A DNA stretch of 64,000 nucleotides from Chitinimonas_A lacunae (GCF_042650885.1 NZ_JBHSBU010000001.1:4340001-4404000), one strand, 5' to 3'; numbered from the stretch's first letter, positions 1-8,431 are shown. Notes: generated by a model not told the origin, from the letters alone. Numbers and translations: made by a program.

Positions 1-1
1 C

Positions 2-277
2 TACGTCACCATTTCGCGCTTTCGCATCACCCCGGTGGTCGGGCTGGTGGCGCCGTCGTTCACGCTGAACCTGGCACCTGACGAGGTGGCCGAGGCGTTC
101 GAAGTGCCGCTGTCCTTTGTGCTCGAGCGTGCCAACTACCGCGAACACGGCGTCGATCTGCCCGGCCGTCGGGTTGTCAGCCATGCACTCGACTGGCAAG
201 GCCGCCTGATCTGGGGTGCCACGGCCGGTATGCTGATGATGTTTCTGCGCACCGTGCGCGAAGAAAGCACCGAGTGA
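2..277 (+). CDS. CoA pyrophosphatase (Nudix hydrolase), 3' part
   Basis: The window opens inside this gene; the reading frame is open from base 2 and ends at TGA 275-277, so only the last 91 residues are present. The stretch TPVVGLVAP, followed by PDEVAEAFEVPLSFVLE, is typical of the C-terminal half of NudL/YeaB-type Nudix enzymes, which hydrolyse coenzyme A to 4'-phosphopantetheine and 3',5'-ADP. The Nudix box itself would lie upstream of the window and cannot be checked. The ending WGATAGMLMMFLR also fits that family. An internal ATG at 35 is not a plausible start because the similarity continues upstream of it. Confidence 0.8.
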   Translation, partial: YVTISRFRITPVVGLVAPSFTLNLAPDEVAEAFEVPLSFVLERANYREHGVDLPGRRVVSHALDWQGRLIWGATAGMLMMFLRTVREESTE

Positions 278-291
278 GCGGTAGGTTCAGC

Positions 292-355
292 CTTATTAAA
301 TATTTCTGTAAAACATCTACTAGATCCATAGCGATGTTTACTAGAAATAGAAAAA
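292..355. repeat. A/T-rich dispersed element, copy 1
   Basis: An A/T-rich stretch in a GC-rich genome, beginning about 15 bases after the CoA pyrophosphatase stop. It has the pattern AAATATTTCTGTAAAAC, then CTAGATCCATAGC, then an A-rich tail (AGAAATAGAAAAAATTT). The same order of blocks recurs at 2850, 8506, 13470, 22397, 46705 and 54770. Alignment was by eye. Confidence 0.5.
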
Positions 356-434
356 ATTTCCCCCAAACCCTCCTGCGGCGGAACGCTTTTTCCGTTGCCG
401 CCTCGCCGCGCCTTCCGCGAGCGGGCGCAGACTG

Positions 435-986
435 GTGAGCCACGCCGCCGCTGAAGCCGTGCTGCTTTCGCCACGGCTGCGGCTTGAACCGTTGCGGCGT
501 GCTCATGCGGTCCTGTTGTTTGGCGGTTTTGCCGAGCCCGCCCTATACGATTTTCTGCCACAACATCCACCCGGTTCCGTGACCGAGCTGGCGGAACGCT
601 ATGCCGGGCTGGAAAGCCGTCGCTCGCCGACCGACGACGAGTGGTGGCTCAACTGGGTGGTGCGTGAACAGGACAGTCAGGACTGCGTCGGCCTGATCGA
701 GGCCGGGGTCGCAAACGACGGCCGGGCGCGGCTGGGCTATTTCATCTTTGTGGCGCATCAGCGTCGTGGCTTTGCCACCGAAGCCTGTTGCGCGGTGCTC
801 GATCACCTGCATCGATGCTTCGCCGCCCATCAGGTCGAGCTGACGCTGGACAGCCGTAACCGCGCCTCGCGTCAACTGGCCGAACGGCTCGGTTTCGTCC
901 AGACCGCACTGCGGCCCAATGCCGATTTCTTCAAGGGTCGCCCAAGCGATCAATACCACTATCGATATCAATGGACATCACAATGA
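435..986 (+). CDS. GNAT-family N-acetyltransferase (RimJ/RimL-like)
   Basis: A 183-residue protein starting at GTG 435. The N-terminal LLSPRLRLEPLRRAHA and the central block LGYFIFVAHQRRGFATEACCAVLDHL are characteristic of the RimJ/RimL branch of GNAT enzymes; the QRRGFA stretch corresponds to the acetyl-CoA pyrophosphate-binding loop (usual form Q/RxxGxG/A). NRASRQLAERLGF is the usual C-terminal GNAT block. The substrate cannot be told from sequence; the family acetylates protein N-termini, antibiotics or small amines. Its TGA overlaps the rnhA start as ATGA, suggesting translational coupling. No clear Shine-Dalgarno precedes the GTG, so the exact start is uncertain. Confidence 0.75.
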   Translation: MSHAAAEAVLLSPRLRLEPLRRAHAVLLFGGFAEPALYDFLPQHPPGSVTELAERYAGLESRRSPTDDEWWLNWVVREQDSQDCVGLIEAGVANDGRARLGYFIFVAHQRRGFATEACCAVLDHLHRCFAAHQVELTLDSRNRASRQLAERLGFVQTALRPNADFFKGRPSDQYHYRYQWTSQ

Positions 987-1417
987 GCGATCTGGTCGAG
1001 GTCTACACCGATGGCGCTTGCAAAGGCAATCCCGGCCCGGGTGGCTGGGGCGCGCTGCTGGTCTACAAGGGCCAGGAAAAGGAACTGTTCGGCGGCGAGG
1101 CCGACACCACCAACAACCGGATGGAACTGATGGCCGTGATTGCCGCGCTCGAAGCGCTCAAGCGGCCGTGTCAGGTGCGGGTCTATCTCGACTCGCAATA
1201 TGTGCAGAACGGGATATCGAGCTGGATCCACGGCTGGAAACGCAACGGCTGGCGCACCGCCGACAAGAAGCCGGTCAAGAATGTCGATCTGTGGCAGCGG
1301 CTCGACAGCGCCGTGGAACGCCATCAGATCGAGTGGCAATGGGTCAAGGGCCATGCCGGCCACGCCGGCAACGAGCGCGCCGATGCGCTGGCCAACAAGG
1401 GTGTCGCCTTGGGCTAG
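983..1417 (+). CDS. rnhA: Ribonuclease HI
   Basis: A 144-residue protein that cleaves the RNA strand of RNA-DNA hybrids in the cytoplasm. The four acidic catalytic residues of the family are visible: D in VYTDGACKGNPGPGG, E in NNRMELMAVI, D in YLDSQYV and D in NERADALA. Length matches the usual 145-155 residues. ATG 983 overlaps the upstream stop (ATGA) and is preferred over ATG 971, which would only add four residues. The next gene starts five bases after its stop, so the acetyltransferase, rnhA, kinase and Thg1 genes look like one transcription unit. Confidence 0.95.
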   Translation: MSDLVEVYTDGACKGNPGPGGWGALLVYKGQEKELFGGEADTTNNRMELMAVIAALEALKRPCQVRVYLDSQYVQNGISSWIHGWKRNGWRTADKKPVKNVDLWQRLDSAVERHQIEWQWVKGHAGHAGNERADALANKGVALG

Positions 1418-1422
1418 CCACG

Positions 1423-2085
1423 ATGCGCGCCGCCCTGTTTATCGGCTTGCCCGGCTGCGGCAAGTCCACCTTGTTCCGCCAACGTTTTGTCGATACCCAT
1501 CTGCGGCTCAATCTCGATATGCTGCGCACCCGCCATCGCGAGGCCATCCTGTTCGAGGCGATGATCCGGGCCAAGCAGCCGCTGGTGCTCGACAATACCC
1601 ACCTCACCCGCAGCGAACGCGCCCGTTATCTGCCGGCCCTGCTGGCGGCGCATTTCGAGGTGGAAGCCTATTACTTTCTGCCCGATGTGGACGGCTGCCT
1701 CGCCCGCAACGCCCAGCGCGAAGGCCGGGCCTGTGTGCCCCCGGTCGCCATCCTGAGTGGAATGAAGCGCCTGGAGCCGCCCAGCCTGGCCGAGGGGTTT
1801 GCCCGTATCTGGGCCGTCGAGCTGAGAGGGGAGGGCTTTGTGATGCAGCCGTATTCTTCGGACTCGCTGCCCGGGTCAGCCGCTTGGCCGCCTTCTCTGC
1901 ACGACTGTTCGCTATTGCCCGGCGCCATTGGCGCGCCGCCGGGGCAGGCGCAAACACTTTCCGTCCCCATCAGCGCATCCGCTGCCGTGGAGAGCACGGC
2001 AGCACGAGCCGAGGGAGAAAGCTCAGTGGCAGCCTCCCACGAAGCGGCGGATATTCAGCCCCCGAGAGCCGACAATGCGATTTGA
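1423..2085 (+). CDS. P-loop polynucleotide kinase-like ATPase
   Basis: A 220-residue protein with a Walker A loop near the N-terminus (FIGLPGCGKST) followed by LRLNLDMLR and PLVLDNTHLTRSERARYL. This resembles the small P-loop kinase fold of the T4 Pnkp / AAA_33 group, which phosphorylates nucleic-acid 5'-OH ends or small molecules. The kinase-like portion ends around residue 145; the last 75 residues (rich in S, A, P, G) have no recognisable fold. The gene lies five bases after rnhA and its 3' end overlaps the start of a Thg1-like gene by 11 bases. That tight coupling suggests a joint role in RNA end processing, which is inference; the substrate is unknown. Confidence 0.7.
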   Translation: MRAALFIGLPGCGKSTLFRQRFVDTHLRLNLDMLRTRHREAILFEAMIRAKQPLVLDNTHLTRSERARYLPALLAAHFEVEAYYFLPDVDGCLARNAQREGRACVPPVAILSGMKRLEPPSLAEGFARIWAVELRGEGFVMQPYSSDSLPGSAAWPPSLHDCSLLPGAIGAPPGQAQTLSVPISASAAVESTAARAEGESSVAASHEAADIQPPRADNAI

Positions 2086-2839
2086 TCAACTCGATGCCCG
2101 GATGCGGGCGTTTGAAGCCGCGGCTGACCGGCAGGTACAGCCCGATATGCATATCGTGGTCCGGCTCGACGGGCGCGGTTTTACCCGGCTGACCAAGGAG
2201 CGGCACGATTTCGAGCGGCCGTTCGATGTACGTTTTCACGACATGATGGTCGAGACGGTGCGACATCTGATGCAGTGCGGCTTCCGCTGCCTGTATGGCT
2301 ATAGCCAGAGCGATGAGATTTCCTTGCTGCTCCATCGCGACGAGGACGCTTTTGCCCGCTCCGAACCCAAGCTGTTGAGTCTGTTGGCGGCCGAGGCCAG
2401 TGCCCGTTTCAGTCTGTTGCTGGGCGATATGGCAGTGTTCGATGCTCGTCTGAGCCTGCTGCCCGGGGTGAGCCAAGTGGTCGATTATTTCCGCTGGCGC
2501 CAGGAAGACGCAGCGCGCAACACGCGCAATGCTCACTGCTACTGGCTGTGCCGCGCGCAGGGCCTGTCGCCGGCCCTCACCGCAGCGCGGCTTGCCAGTA
2601 TGGCGCTCGAGGCCAAGCATGAGCTGCTGTTTGCCCACGGCATCAATTTCAACGAGCTGCCCGACTGGCAAAAGCGTGGCTGGGCCTTCTACTGGCATGA
2701 CGAGCCCCATGGCGGGGTCGATCCGCGCAGCGGTGAATCGCGTCAGGGATCGCGCCGTCGTCTGCGGGTCGAGAAGCGGCTGCCTCGGGGCGAGGACTAT
2801 GGCCGTCTGTTGGCGACCATCGCGGCCGACGGCGGGTAA
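2075..2839 (+). CDS. Thg1-like protein (tRNA-His guanylyltransferase family)
   Basis: A 254-residue protein of the Thg1/TLP family, 3'-to-5' nucleotide-adding polymerases that add G-1 to tRNA-His or repair 5'-truncated tRNAs. Visible landmarks: VVRLDGRGFTRLTK (first metal-binding Asp region), YGYSQSDEISLLL (second metal-binding motif with SDE), and the C-terminal block LLFAHGINFNELPDWQKRGWAFYW. Length is near the family norm of 240-280. ATG 2075 starts inside the end of the kinase gene. In bacteria that encode G-1 in the tRNA-His gene, such proteins are thought to act in tRNA repair rather than His maturation. Thg1-like genes are patchily distributed in bacteria, so horizontal acquisition is possible. 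Confidence 0.85.
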   Translation: MRFDQLDARMRAFEAAADRQVQPDMHIVVRLDGRGFTRLTKERHDFERPFDVRFHDMMVETVRHLMQCGFRCLYGYSQSDEISLLLHRDEDAFARSEPKLLSLLAAEASARFSLLLGDMAVFDARLSLLPGVSQVVDYFRWRQEDAARNTRNAHCYWLCRAQGLSPALTAARLASMALEAKHELLFAHGINFNELPDWQKRGWAFYWHDEPHGGVDPRSGESRQGSRRRLRVEKRLPRGEDYGRLLATIAADGG

Positions 2840-2849
2840 TTTTGCTTGA

Positions 2850-2917
2850 TGGAAAGTTTTCTGTAAGAAGACTGCCAGATAGGGAGCGTCCAGGAAGAAA
2901 AATGAAATACTTTCTGC
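2850..2917. repeat. A/T-rich dispersed element, copy 2
   Basis: Begins about 10 bases after the Thg1 stop with GAAAGTTTTCTGTAAG, then CTGCCAGATAGGG, then the A-rich block AAGAAAAATGAAATA. The TCTG/CAGA core can pair. It shares block order with the other copies listed in the findings. The remaining DNA up to 3070 holds no gene that I can see. Confidence 0.55.
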
Positions 2918-3070
2918 TGGGTGACTGGCATGGTAGGGTAACGATCACCTGCTGATCGGAAAGCCGCGTGCGGCCGAACTCGGATAGAATGCCGCGGTCC
3001 GACCGGGGAGCCGGCGGCGGGGCTGTCGCCCGGCCGGGTTTTCCCGCTCCACTGACCGAAACCGACCGTC

Positions 3071-3805
3071 ATGCGCCAAATCATTCTCGATACCGAAACC
3101 ACCGGTCTGCGCGTCGAAGACGGCAACCGCATTCTCGAAATCGCCGCCGTGGAGATGATCAGCCGCAAGCTGTCACCGCCCGAAAATCATTTTCACCGCT
3201 ATATCAATCCGGAACGCGACAGCGAGGAAGGCGCCCTGCGCATCCACGGCCTGACCACCGAATTCCTGTCGGCCTATCCGGTGTTCGCCGACATCGTCGA
3301 TGAATTTCTCGAATTCATCCGTGGCGCTGAGCTGATCATCCACAACGCCCCCTTCGATGTGGGCTTTCTCAATGCCGAATTGCGCCGGCTCGGCCGTGGC
3401 ACCATCCACGACTATGTGGCAGGAATTATCGACACCCTGGCCGAAGCCAAGGAGCTGTTCCCCGGCAAGCGCAACAACCTCGACGCCCTGTGCGACCGCT
3501 ACGAGATCGACCGCTCCAACCGGGTGCTGCACGGCGCCCTGATCGACTGTGAGCTGCTGTCCGAAGTCTATCTGGCGATGACCCGGGGCCAGGACAGTCT
3601 GGCCATCGACCTTGGCCTGAGCGACGAGGACGAGGCGGGTGGCCCGGGGGCCCATGGCCGGCGTCACCAAGGCTCACTCCGGGTGATCGCGCCAAGCACC
3701 GAGGAATTAGCCGAACACGTGGCCTACCTCGATCAGCTCGACCGGGCGCTCAAGGGCACTTGCCTATGGCGCCAGCTCGAACCGGCCAACGAGAGCGCCG
3801 CATGA
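3071..3805 (+). CDS. dnaQ: DNA polymerase III epsilon subunit (3'-5' proofreading exonuclease)
   Basis: A 244-residue DEDDh exonuclease. Exo I is ILDTETTG (D7, E9), Exo II lies in IIHNAPFDVGFLN, and Exo III is in VLHGALIDCELLSEVY with the catalytic His and Asp. The protein removes misincorporated nucleotides as part of the Pol III core. Length is the usual 230-250. Its stop overlaps ispD as ATGA, an unrelated pathway but the same transcription unit. The start at ATG 3071 gives the canonical MRQIILDTETTG N-terminus. Confidence 0.95.
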   Translation: MRQIILDTETTGLRVEDGNRILEIAAVEMISRKLSPPENHFHRYINPERDSEEGALRIHGLTTEFLSAYPVFADIVDEFLEFIRGAELIIHNAPFDVGFLNAELRRLGRGTIHDYVAGIIDTLAEAKELFPGKRNNLDALCDRYEIDRSNRVLHGALIDCELLSEVYLAMTRGQDSLAIDLGLSDEDEAGGPGAHGRRHQGSLRVIAPSTEELAEHVAYLDQLDRALKGTCLWRQLEPANESAA

Positions 3806-4488
3806 GCGCCCGTCTGGCCCTGGTTCCAGCCGCAGGTAGCGGCTCGCGCATGGGAAGCGACATTCCTAAGCAATATCTGACGTTATTGGGCAAGCCTCTG
3901 CTTGCCATCACGTTGGAAAGCCTGCTTTCTGCCGATTCCATCGACTTGGTATATTTATTGCTGTCGCCGGACGATTCCTGGTTTCGCGACCAGGTGGCGC
4001 TGGAACATCCCAAGCTGCGGGTGCTGTACTGCGGCGGTGCCAGCCGGGCTGAAACCGTGCGTAATGGTCTTCTGGCAGCGTCCGGGGCCGCCGACGACTG
4101 GATTCTGGTGCATGATGCTGCGCGTCCATGCCTGACGCCTGCTGAAATCGACCGGCTGGTGGCGACCTTGCAGGATGACCCGGTCGGCGGCCTGTTCGCC
4201 CTGCCGGTCGCCGATACGGTCAAGCGCGCTGATGCCGCCGGTCGGGTGGCGGCCACCGTGCCACGTGACGATCTGTGGCGGGCGCAGACTCCGCAGATGT
4301 TCCGCCGTGACTTGCTGAGTCGGGCGCTGGCGGCGGGCGCGAGTGCTGCCGTCACCGACGAATCGTCGGCCGTCGAAGCGCTGGGATTGGCGCCACGGTT
4401 GGTGGTCGGGCCAGTGGGCAATATCAAGGTCACATATCCCGCCGATCTGGCCCAGGCCGAACTACTATTGACAATGCAAGCGGAGTAA
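3802..4488 (+). CDS. ispD: 2-C-methyl-D-erythritol 4-phosphate cytidylyltransferase
   Basis: A 228-residue enzyme of the non-mevalonate isoprenoid pathway; it joins CTP and MEP to give CDP-ME. The N-terminal nucleotide-binding loop LVPAAGSGSRMGSDIPKQYL is diagnostic, as are GGASRAETVRNGL, VHDAARPCL and the C-terminal TDESSAVEALG and VGNIKVTYPADL. It is translationally coupled to dnaQ and followed seven bases later by ispF, the usual ispDF pairing. Confidence 0.96.
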   Translation: MSARLALVPAAGSGSRMGSDIPKQYLTLLGKPLLAITLESLLSADSIDLVYLLLSPDDSWFRDQVALEHPKLRVLYCGGASRAETVRNGLLAASGAADDWILVHDAARPCLTPAEIDRLVATLQDDPVGGLFALPVADTVKRADAAGRVAATVPRDDLWRAQTPQMFRRDLLSRALAAGASAAVTDESSAVEALGLAPRLVVGPVGNIKVTYPADLAQAELLLTMQAE

Positions 4489-4495
4489 AGCGCCG

Positions 4496-4975
4496 ATGTT
4501 TCGCATAGGACAGGGTTGGGACGTACATCGTCTGGTCGAAGGGCGCGAGCTGGTGCTGGGCGGAGTGCATATTCCCTTTGCCCGCGGGCTGCTTGGCCAC
4601 TCCGACGCCGATGCCCTGCTGCATGCCATTACCGATGCCCTGTTGGGTGCGGCAGGTCTGGGCGATATCGGCCGTCACTTCCCCGATACCGATCCGCGCT
4701 TTGCCGGCGCCGACAGCCGGGTGCTGTTGCGGGAAGCCGCGGCCCGCGTGCGCGAGGCCGGTTTCCGGATCGGCAATATCGACGCCACCATCCTCGCGCA
4801 GGCGCCCAAGATGGCGCCGCATATTCCGGCCATGACGGCCCATATCGCCGCCGATCTGGGCCTGGCGCCCGAGCGGGTCAATATCAAAGCCAAGACTTAC
4901 GAAAAACTGGGTCCGGTCGGCCAGGGCGAGTCGATCGAAGCGCAGGCGGTTTGCCTGCTGCTGGAAAACGCCTAA
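4496..4975 (+). CDS. ispF: 2-C-methyl-D-erythritol 2,4-cyclodiphosphate synthase
   Basis: A 159-residue trimeric zinc enzyme converting CDP-ME 2-phosphate to MEcPP. Visible motifs: GQGWDVHRL (metal-binding Asp and His), LLGHSDADALLHAITDALLGAAGLGDIG and the C-terminal NIKAKTYEKLGPVGQGE. Length is exactly typical. Directly downstream of ispD, forming the ispDF unit. The intermediate step enzyme IspE is not in the window. Confidence 0.97.
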   Translation: MFRIGQGWDVHRLVEGRELVLGGVHIPFARGLLGHSDADALLHAITDALLGAAGLGDIGRHFPDTDPRFAGADSRVLLREAAARVREAGFRIGNIDATILAQAPKMAPHIPAMTAHIAADLGLAPERVNIKAKTYEKLGPVGQGESIEAQAVCLLLENA

Positions 4976-4991
4976 AACGGGAGAGATAGGA

Positions 4992-5480
4992 ATGAGTGTG
5001 ACGCGACGCTACGGTGGAGCCCTGGTGCTGGCAGCACTGCTTGCCGGTTGCGCCACGACGCCACCGCCGCCGCCTGCGCCGGTAAAACCGCCGCCCAAGG
5101 AAGTCCGGACTGCCGACTATCAGTCAGCAGCCTCATTGGAGGCCAGTTGGCGTTATAACGGTTGGCAGCCCGTCTTGAACCAACGCGAAACCCAGGATGC
5201 CGACGGCAATCGGACCCTCAGTCTCGATTCCCTGGTGCTGGGTCTGAGTGATCCCTTGGGGAACTACCAAGGGGCTATCGAAGCGATGGCAGCGCTGGCA
5301 GCGCGCGGTGAAAAGCCGATGAAGCTGGTGATTAGCGTGCGCAGCCGCTCACAGCAGCAATTGATTTCGGGTTGGATCAAACAGGCGGCACTGGCCAGCG
5401 GTGGTCGTAATTCGGTGGTGCTCGACAACCGTATCGGTCCGAATAATCCATTGCAACTGACGGTTCAATATCAACGCTGA
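4992..5480 (+). CDS. Predicted outer-membrane lipoprotein, unknown function
   Basis: A 162-residue protein with a lipoprotein signal peptide (lipobox LLAGC near residue 20) followed by a proline-rich linker and a compact C-terminal domain. I do not recognise the family. It starts 16 bases after ispF behind a GGGAGA Shine-Dalgarno (4979-4984). The stretch GEKPMKLVISVRSRSQQQLISGWIKQA suggests a folded periplasmic domain. Probably part of the same transcription unit as the following single-pass membrane protein. Confidence 0.75.
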   Translation: MSVTRRYGGALVLAALLAGCATTPPPPPAPVKPPPKEVRTADYQSAASLEASWRYNGWQPVLNQRETQDADGNRTLSLDSLVLGLSDPLGNYQGAIEAMAALAARGEKPMKLVISVRSRSQQQLISGWIKQAALASGGRNSVVLDNRIGPNNPLQLTVQYQR

Positions 5481-5490
5481 TCTGATCGCC

Positions 5491-6102
5491 ATGGCTACTG
5501 CGAAAATCGCCCATCCGTCCTCGCCCAATACCGAGTCGCGGTTCCGCTCGCCGGACACCATGACCCGGGAAAACTGGGAAGCGATGCGCAACAATCTGCC
5601 GCACAAGATCGACGAGGTGATGGCCTCGTTCCGCGACGACAAGCTCGAAGTCAGTCCCCGTCCTTATCGGGCGAAGCCTGCTGCCAAGGCTGAGCCGCTG
5701 CCGCCACCAAGCCGGGCAAGCTGGCCCTGGTTTGCGGCCGGTGCCCTGTTTGCCCTGATCGCGGTGGCGGTGCTGGCCTACTGGTTCACCCGGCCCAGCG
5801 CCGAACCGACCCTCAGCACTCCGCCCGGCAAGGCCCCGGTGGGCACGCTGGCTCCGCCACCCGATGTCCTGGCCCCACGTCCGGCACCCGCCACCCCACG
5901 TGCGGCCACGCCGCCGACGGCCCCGTCACCAGTGGCACCTCAGCTCACGACGCCTGCGCCAACGGCCGAGACGCCGGCTGCATCGGCCGAGGCCAAGCCC
6001 AAGCCCAAGCCAGTCCGCAAGGCAGCACCGAAGCCGGTAGCGGAAGAAGAACACTTCACCGAAGACCTGACGCCGCTGCTGCGCGGCCAACCGAGCCAAT
6101 GA
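5491..6102 (+). CDS. Single-pass membrane protein with proline/alanine-rich periplasmic tail
   Basis: A 203-residue protein: a cytoplasmic segment of about 70 residues, one transmembrane helix (WPWFAAGALFALIAVAVLAYWF, roughly residues 75-96), then about 95 residues of P/A/T/K-rich low-complexity sequence ending in EEHFTEDLTPLLRG. The Pro-rich tail resembles TonB-like or periplasm-spanning linkers, but no TonB C-terminal domain is present. Function unknown. Its stop overlaps the following sulfurtransferase start (ATGA). Confidence 0.7.
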   Translation: MATAKIAHPSSPNTESRFRSPDTMTRENWEAMRNNLPHKIDEVMASFRDDKLEVSPRPYRAKPAAKAEPLPPPSRASWPWFAAGALFALIAVAVLAYWFTRPSAEPTLSTPPGKAPVGTLAPPPDVLAPRPAPATPRAATPPTAPSPVAPQLTTPAPTAETPAASAEAKPKPKPVRKAAPKPVAEEEHFTEDLTPLLRGQPSQ

Positions 6103-6938
6103 ACCCATTGATCACAGCCGCTGACCTGGCGGCGCACCAGGGCGAGATCGTGGTGGTGGACTGCCGCCACGAACTCGCCGATCCCGAAGCCGGCCGTCTC
6201 GCCTACGCTGCCGGCCATCTGCCCGGGGCTTTCTTCCTCCATCTCGATCAGGACCTGTCCGGTCCCAAGACCGGCCGCAACGGTCGCCACCCGCTGCCCG
6301 AGCCGGCTGTGCTGGCCCAACGGTTCGGTGCCATCGGCATCACGGCGGGGCGGCGGGTGGTCGGCTACGACGCCAGCGGCGGCATCTTCGCTGCCCGGCT
6401 GTGGTGGCTGCTGCGCTGGCTTGGCCATGATCAGGTCCAGGTGCTCGACGGCGGCTGGCAAGCGTGGCTCGAAGCCGGCTTGCCCACCAACACCGAGCTG
6501 CCGGACCCGAGGCCCGGCTCATTTACCGCGCATCCGCAACGGGACTGGATCGTCAGTGCCGAGGAACTGCTCGCGGGACTTGACCAGGAGCGCCATCTGG
6601 TGGTCGACGCCCGCAGTCCGACCCGCTTTGCCGGCCAGGACGAAACGCTGGACCCGGTCGGCGGCCATATCCCGGGCGCGCGCAATCGCTTCTTCCAACA
6701 CAATCTCGAACCGGGTGGCCGGTTCAAATCGGCAGCGCAACTGCGCCAGGAATGGCTGGCCCTGTTCGCTGGCTGGCCGGTCGAGCGCACGGTGCAGCAA
6801 TGCGGCTCGGGCGTGACGGCCTGCCATAATCTGCTGGCGCTGGAGATCGCCGGCCTGAGCGGCGCCCGGCTCTACCCCGGCTCCTGGAGCGAATGGTGCA
6901 GCGACCCGGCCCGGCCGGTTGCCACGGGCGCGGCCTGA
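6099..6938 (+). CDS. Sulfurtransferase, two-rhodanese (3-mercaptopyruvate type)
   Basis: A 279-residue tandem rhodanese protein. The N-terminal domain (about 1-135) is inactive in this family; the C-terminal domain carries the active-site loop CGSGVTA, the form typical of 3-mercaptopyruvate sulfurtransferases (thiosulfate-preferring rhodaneses usually have CRKGVT). Other landmarks are GHLPGAFFLHLDQDLSG, YDASGGIFAARLWWLLR and VGGHIPGARN. It transfers sulfur from mercaptopyruvate to thiol acceptors or cyanide. Homologues are often named SseA, but the symbol is not assigned here. Confidence 0.88.
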   Translation: MNPLITAADLAAHQGEIVVVDCRHELADPEAGRLAYAAGHLPGAFFLHLDQDLSGPKTGRNGRHPLPEPAVLAQRFGAIGITAGRRVVGYDASGGIFAARLWWLLRWLGHDQVQVLDGGWQAWLEAGLPTNTELPDPRPGSFTAHPQRDWIVSAEELLAGLDQERHLVVDARSPTRFAGQDETLDPVGGHIPGARNRFFQHNLEPGGRFKSAAQLRQEWLALFAGWPVERTVQQCGSGVTACHNLLALEIAGLSGARLYPGSWSEWCSDPARPVATGAA

Positions 6939-6957
6939 GTTGCGCGGTGGTACGGCG

Positions 6958-7971
6958 ATGAGTGTCGCCTCGGGCATTGCCAGTGGTGCGGTGGCCACGC
7001 CCCGGCTGGCGGCCGAGGCGGTTGAACGCGCCCTGTCGCGCGCCGGCCTTGACCGGGCCCAGGCCGTGCTGCTGTTCCTGTCGGCCGATTTCGCCGATGA
7101 CCCGCGTCCGGCGCTGGTCGCTGCCGCCCGCGCCGCTCAGACGCTGGCGCTGACCGGCTGCACCGCGCTGGGCATCCTGACCGAAGAAGACTGGATACTC
7201 GATGCCCCGTCGGCCGCCGCCCTGGTGCTGGGCGGCGAACGCGGCTTTGTCCGTCCTGGGGCCGATCAGGCGGTCCTGACTCTCGCTGCGCCCAATACCC
7301 TCGATCTGGCCTGGCTGGCGGCCGGCGTGCCGCGCTATGGCGGTATTGCCGGCGATGCGACAGGTCTTGGTCCCTATAAGGTCTGGCAGCAGGGCCAGTT
7401 GCGACCCGATGGCCGCTGCGAACAGGCGCTGAGCGGCCCGCCGCCTGCCATTCATGTCTCGCGCGGCATGCTGCCGCTGGGCGAGCCGCTGCGTATCGAC
7501 GAACTCGACGGCTTTGATCTGCTGCGACTGTCGGGCCAGCCTGCCGCCACCACGCTGCGTCGGGTGGCCACGACCCTCGCGCTGCACGAACTCGCCCTGG
7601 CCGGTCTCGATGAACATGGCCGCATCGTGCATTGTTGGCCGCTGGTCGGTATCGACGAGGGCGGTGCGGTGACGGTGGCAGCCCATCTGCGGACGGGCGG
7701 CCGGGTCGTGTGGATGCGCCGTTCGGCCGAAGCGGCCCGGGTCGAGCTGGAAACGGCACTGCAAGACGGCCCAGCGAGTTTCGGTCTGCTGTTTTCCTGC
7801 GGCAGCCGCGGGGCGGCGTTCCACGGCGGTATCGAAGGCGACTGGCGGGCGATCCGCCAGGCGCGGCCTGGACTGCCTTTGGTGGGTTTTTACGGCAACG
7901 GTCAGATTGCGCCGGTCGGCGGTGAGAACCGACTGCTGCACCATAGCGTAGTGGTATCCTTATTCGCTTGA
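6958..7971 (+). CDS. FIST-domain sensory protein
   Basis: A 337-residue protein with FIST_N (roughly 1-200) and FIST_C (roughly 210-335) domains; FIST is a sensory module thought to bind small ligands such as amino acids. Landmarks include VLLFLSADFADDP, LTGCTALGILTEEDW, the glycine-rich YGGIAGDATGLGPYKVW and the C-terminal FSCGSRGAAFHG with VGFYGNGQIAPVGG. ATG 6958 is favoured; an in-frame upstream start (6919) would overlap the sulfurtransferase gene. No output domain is attached, so it probably signals through a partner. Confidence 0.85.
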   Translation: MSVASGIASGAVATPRLAAEAVERALSRAGLDRAQAVLLFLSADFADDPRPALVAAARAAQTLALTGCTALGILTEEDWILDAPSAAALVLGGERGFVRPGADQAVLTLAAPNTLDLAWLAAGVPRYGGIAGDATGLGPYKVWQQGQLRPDGRCEQALSGPPPAIHVSRGMLPLGEPLRIDELDGFDLLRLSGQPAATTLRRVATTLALHELALAGLDEHGRIVHCWPLVGIDEGGAVTVAAHLRTGGRVVWMRRSAEAARVELETALQDGPASFGLLFSCGSRGAAFHGGIEGDWRAIRQARPGLPLVGFYGNGQIAPVGGENRLLHHSVVVSLFA

Positions 7972-7993
7972 GAATCTTTCCGTTTCGCCGACG

Positions 7994-8431
7994 ATGTTCA
8001 CCCCCTCTCGCGACCAAGCGCGCAATTTTCTGTTCGATACCTGGGCCAAGCATCAGGCCGGTCATCCGCTGACCGATCTGGAAAAGCTGGTCTTCAGCGT
8101 GATTGCCCGCCACCCCGAATACCATTCGATACTCGAAGACCGCGAGCGCTACGCCGAGCGCGACTATCCGCCCGAATTGGGCGAGACCAACCCTTTTTTA
8201 CATCTGTCCATGCATCTGGCCATCGAGGAGCAACTGTCGATCGACCACCCGCATGGCGTTCGTGCGCTCTATGAGACGCTGTGTCAGCGGCTGGGCGATG
8301 AGCATGCCGCCCAGCATGAAACCATGGATTGTCTGGCCGAGATGATCTGGCAGTCGCAGCGCAACCGGCTGCCTTTCGACAGCGGCCGTTATCTCGACTG
8401 CCTGCGCGGCAAGGCTGGCCTGGCCGACTGA
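7994..8431 (+). CDS. DUF1841 family protein
   Basis: A 145-residue protein matching the DUF1841 family: MFTPSRDQARNFLFDTWAKH at the start, then HPEYH, NPFLHLSMHLAIEEQLSIDHP and a C-terminal AAQHETMDCLAEMIWQSQR. The many conserved His and Glu residues suggest metal binding, but no function is established. The family is mostly found in beta- and gammaproteobacteria, which supports the taxonomic guess. It follows the FIST gene by 22 bases. Confidence 0.85.
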   Translation: MFTPSRDQARNFLFDTWAKHQAGHPLTDLEKLVFSVIARHPEYHSILEDRERYAERDYPPELGETNPFLHLSMHLAIEEQLSIDHPHGVRALYETLCQRLGDEHAAQHETMDCLAEMIWQSQRNRLPFDSGRYLDCLRGKAGLAD

